Shown here in pieces: positions 62,639 to 64,000 of a stretch of DNA of 64,000 nt. Position 1 is the first letter of the stretch. Every line of letters begins with the position of its first letter. The DNA is from Lacrimispora xylanisolvens. Its GTDB lineage: Bacteria; Bacillota; Clostridia; Lachnospirales; Lachnospiraceae. The DNA lies in the NCBI RefSeq assembly GCF_002934545.1, contig NZ_PTJA01000004.1:124001-188000 (forward strand). Reading direction: 5' to 3'. A program made the position numbers and the translations under genes. The notes under the pieces were generated by a model. It was not told the DNA's origin. It made no database searches and was given only the letters and a program-made list of their open reading frames with translations.

Positions 62639-63023
62639 CTATATTCTTAAGGGATATATCCCTATCAGGCTAGCTCCATTATATACTCCTAATCCCCAGC
62701 CACAATCGTCCTGCATAATTAGACTCTGGACATAGACATGATCCAAAATGATAAATATTGTTTTTTCCACTGTCAATTGTCGTCATCAATGGTAAATTCC
62801 CTTTATATATCCCGTGATCCTGCCCTATATCTAATAAAGAATAATTACTTCCAAACGAACAGCTAAGTTTTGATTCCCGCGGAACATAGTTCTGTTTTAT
62901 TATTATCCCATTATACTACTGGTGCATGTACATAAGTTCGAGGTATTGCTCTTGTCTTTCTTTCTGATTTTTATTACTATCACTGGCCCAGACAAAATTC
63001 CCAATTTCATTAACAGTTGACAT
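62639..63023 (-). pseudogene. PAAR-like (DUF4280-type) spike tip gene, broken
   Basis: ATG 63021-63023 has GGAGG about 6 bases upstream. The first part reads STVNEIGNFVWASDSNKNQKE, an in-frame TAG lies at 62916-62918, then KLSCSFGSNYSLLDIGQDHG, LPLMTTIDSGKNNIYHFGSC, and a frameshift near 62700 before the last CGWGLGVYNGASLIGIYPL. The spacing C-S-F-G ... LMT-x-x-D ... FG-x-C matches DUF4280 PAAR-like proteins, which cap VgrG spikes and carry toxins. Two lesions make it a pseudogene unless the TAG is read through. Confidence 0.65.
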
Positions 63024-63095
63024 AACAGCCTCCATTCTATTGTTAAACATCAGTTCTGTATGTGAAAGTTTTATCTCCAATCATATAAAATACTA

Positions 63096-63632
63096 TTATT
63101 TACTGTATAATTCCACCTCACAAAATCCCGGTCCGGTTACTCCCCGCCGAATCAAACTCTCTACCATATCCAGCGATAAAATAATATGCCTTTTTTGTAG
63201 ATCCTTAATCCAGAATAGATTTCTGTCCATTTCAATTTTCTCTCTTTCTTCATTAAATGTCCCAGGAATATTCTCTCCATCTTTATATTGGATTCTCTGC
63301 AATTGTATATCACTAGTTTCATCTAATACCGGTAAGTAATATAATCTCGACTCTTTATTAAATTGATCTAACAAGATAACAATTCTAAAATAGCAATGCT
63401 CCCGGTACATTTCTATTACTTCTTTTACCATCGGAGAAACCAGCAAAAAGGGGAACAAAATTATGTCTGTAAAAACCGTATTTTCACAAGGTTCAATAGT
63501 AAATAGTTGCCTCTCAGGTAATTTAGGAAATGTATCAATTCGTATATCTCGTACATCAAATGTTCCATACCAATTTTTCAATTGGGGAGCATACTTTAGC
63601 TCCGGCGAATCCTGAATCTCAAAATATTTCAC
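63096..63632 (-). CDS. Imm11/DUF1629-like candidate immunity protein
   Basis: 178 residues from GTG 63630-63632 (AAGGGG 8 bases upstream); the longer frame starts inside the gene upstream. The start VKYFEIQDSPELKYAPQLKNW, the middle DIILFPFLLVSPMVKEVIEMY and the end HIILSLDMVESLIRRGVTGPGF fit DUF1629/Imm11-type immunity proteins in length and layout. It sits between the possible tail protein and the PAAR-like pseudogene. The cognate toxin is not evident. Confidence 0.45.
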   Translation of the reverse strand: MKYFEIQDSPELKYAPQLKNWYGTFDVRDIRIDTFPKLPERQLFTIEPCENTVFTDIILFPFLLVSPMVKEVIEMYREHCYFRIVILLDQFNKESRLYYLPVLDETSDIQLQRIQYKDGENIPGTFNEEREKIEMDRNLFWIKDLQKRHIILSLDMVESLIRRGVTGPGFCEVELYSK

Positions 63633-63651
63633 CCAGTCAGCCCCTTTCTTT

Positions 63652-64000
63652 TTAAAACAATACCATTCCGTCAAACTCCATTGTTTCCTCCACATCAATA
63701 ATACCAAAATGATGCTCCCAGAACAGAAACACCTGATAATTGACGGGAAGAAACATATCCTGCAAAAATTCCAGCCGTTCCCGTTCTGCTTCCGTCTCCT
63801 TAAGCCCTACATACACCAGCACCTGCCGTGCAGCTTCATTATTGGCATAAACCATGGAATCCGGATACATGTACCGCATAACTTCCCGAAACAGATAGAT
63901 CGAGCTTCCGCACTGATATAATTTTAAAATCAGTCTCAGCAGCTGCCGAAGCTTTTCCTTTTCAAACTGCTCAGCCACCCGGGCTGCCTGGCTTCCACAT
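63652..64000 (-). CDS. Possible phage tail protein I (gpI-like) baseplate component (5' end outside window)
   Basis: The frame is open to the right edge, giving 115 C-terminal residues; the first GTG (63978) is unlikely to be the true start because codons upstream are also open. LRQLLRLILKLYQCGSS, then MRYMYPDSMVYANNEAARQVLVYVGLKETEAERERLEFLQDMFLPVNYQVFLF and the ending FDGMVLF follow the C-terminal pattern of gpI tail proteins (Arg-rich helix, loop, Ala/Pro-x-x-x-V-x-x, G-x-D-x-V-L). If correct, the structural genes of a contractile injection system begin upstream of this window. Confidence 0.45.
   Translation of the reverse strand, partial: CGSQAARVAEQFEKEKLRQLLRLILKLYQCGSSIYLFREVMRYMYPDSMVYANNEAARQVLVYVGLKETEAERERLEFLQDMFLPVNYQVFLFWEHHFGIIDVEETMEFDGMVLF

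Noticed and set aside
1-64000. CRISPR arrays, tRNA or rRNA genes
   Set aside because: No regularly spaced repeats, cloverleaf-like segments or rRNA motifs were noticed by eye on either strand.

Overview
The window looks like a chromosomal segment of a Gram-positive anaerobe of the Lachnospiraceae/Clostridia type. The evidence is strong purine-rich ribosome binding sites, sigmaA-like promoters, a GGGtGRT/NifU-like gene pair, an NfnAB-type electron-bifurcating transhydrogenase, a Firmicute-style Tad pilus locus, and lipoproteins with clostridial signal peptides. Almost every gene is on the minus strand. No rRNA, tRNA or CRISPR array was seen.

Region 1 (1-24.2 kb) is mostly housekeeping. It holds a GGGtGRT protein (cut by the window edge) with a NifU-like scaffold, an NlpC/P60 cell-wall hydrolase, a MATE transporter, nfnAB, folA with a divergent ThyX-like gene, a small XRE regulator, sbcDC, a PL22-like protein and a chemoreceptor without a sensory domain. 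A malate module follows (2HCT transporter plus malic enzyme, divergent from a CitA/DcuS-type kinase and its regulator), then an orphan TRAP binding protein and recQ.

Region 2 (24.2-28 kb) holds a small membrane protein with an apparent ATT start, a GH31 glycosidase and an AraC regulator.

Region 3 (28-43.7 kb) is a complete Tad/Flp pilus operon read leftwards: prepilin peptidase, two Flp pilins, CpaB, CpaE/TadZ, CpaF, TadB, TadC, DUF192, a coiled-coil protein, two TadE-like pseudopilins, a TadG-like protein, a solute-binding lipoprotein and a large VWA/pilin-domain surface protein. Upstream lies a tyrosine recombinase. Between them is a roughly 250-bp segment bounded by 28-bp inverted repeats (27/28 identical). 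It carries a terminator and an outward promoter that, as sequenced, points away from the pilus genes. This looks like an invertible ON/OFF switch for the Tad pilus. The Tad segment is also bracketed by about 95-bp diverged direct repeats of the 3' end of the araC gene and its terminator.

Region 4 (43.7-64 kb) is visibly more A/T-rich and accessory. It looks like the spike, effector and immunity end of a contractile injection system (phage-tail/T6SS-like): two VgrG-like spike proteins, a broken PAAR-like (DUF4280-type) tip gene, a possible phage-tail-protein-I baseplate gene at the right edge, a DUF1795/Eag-like candidate chaperone and a cell-wall-binding candidate effector. Candidate immunity proteins, a family of D-x-(S/N)-G-D lipoproteins, an Hsp70/actin-fold ATPase with a SAP-like N-terminus, and a possible baseplate-like 258-residue protein complete it. 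The island is littered with truncated copies of its own genes and a group II intron relic, so it looks like a recombination-prone toxin/immunity locus. Sheath and tube genes are not in the window and would be expected upstream (beyond 64000).
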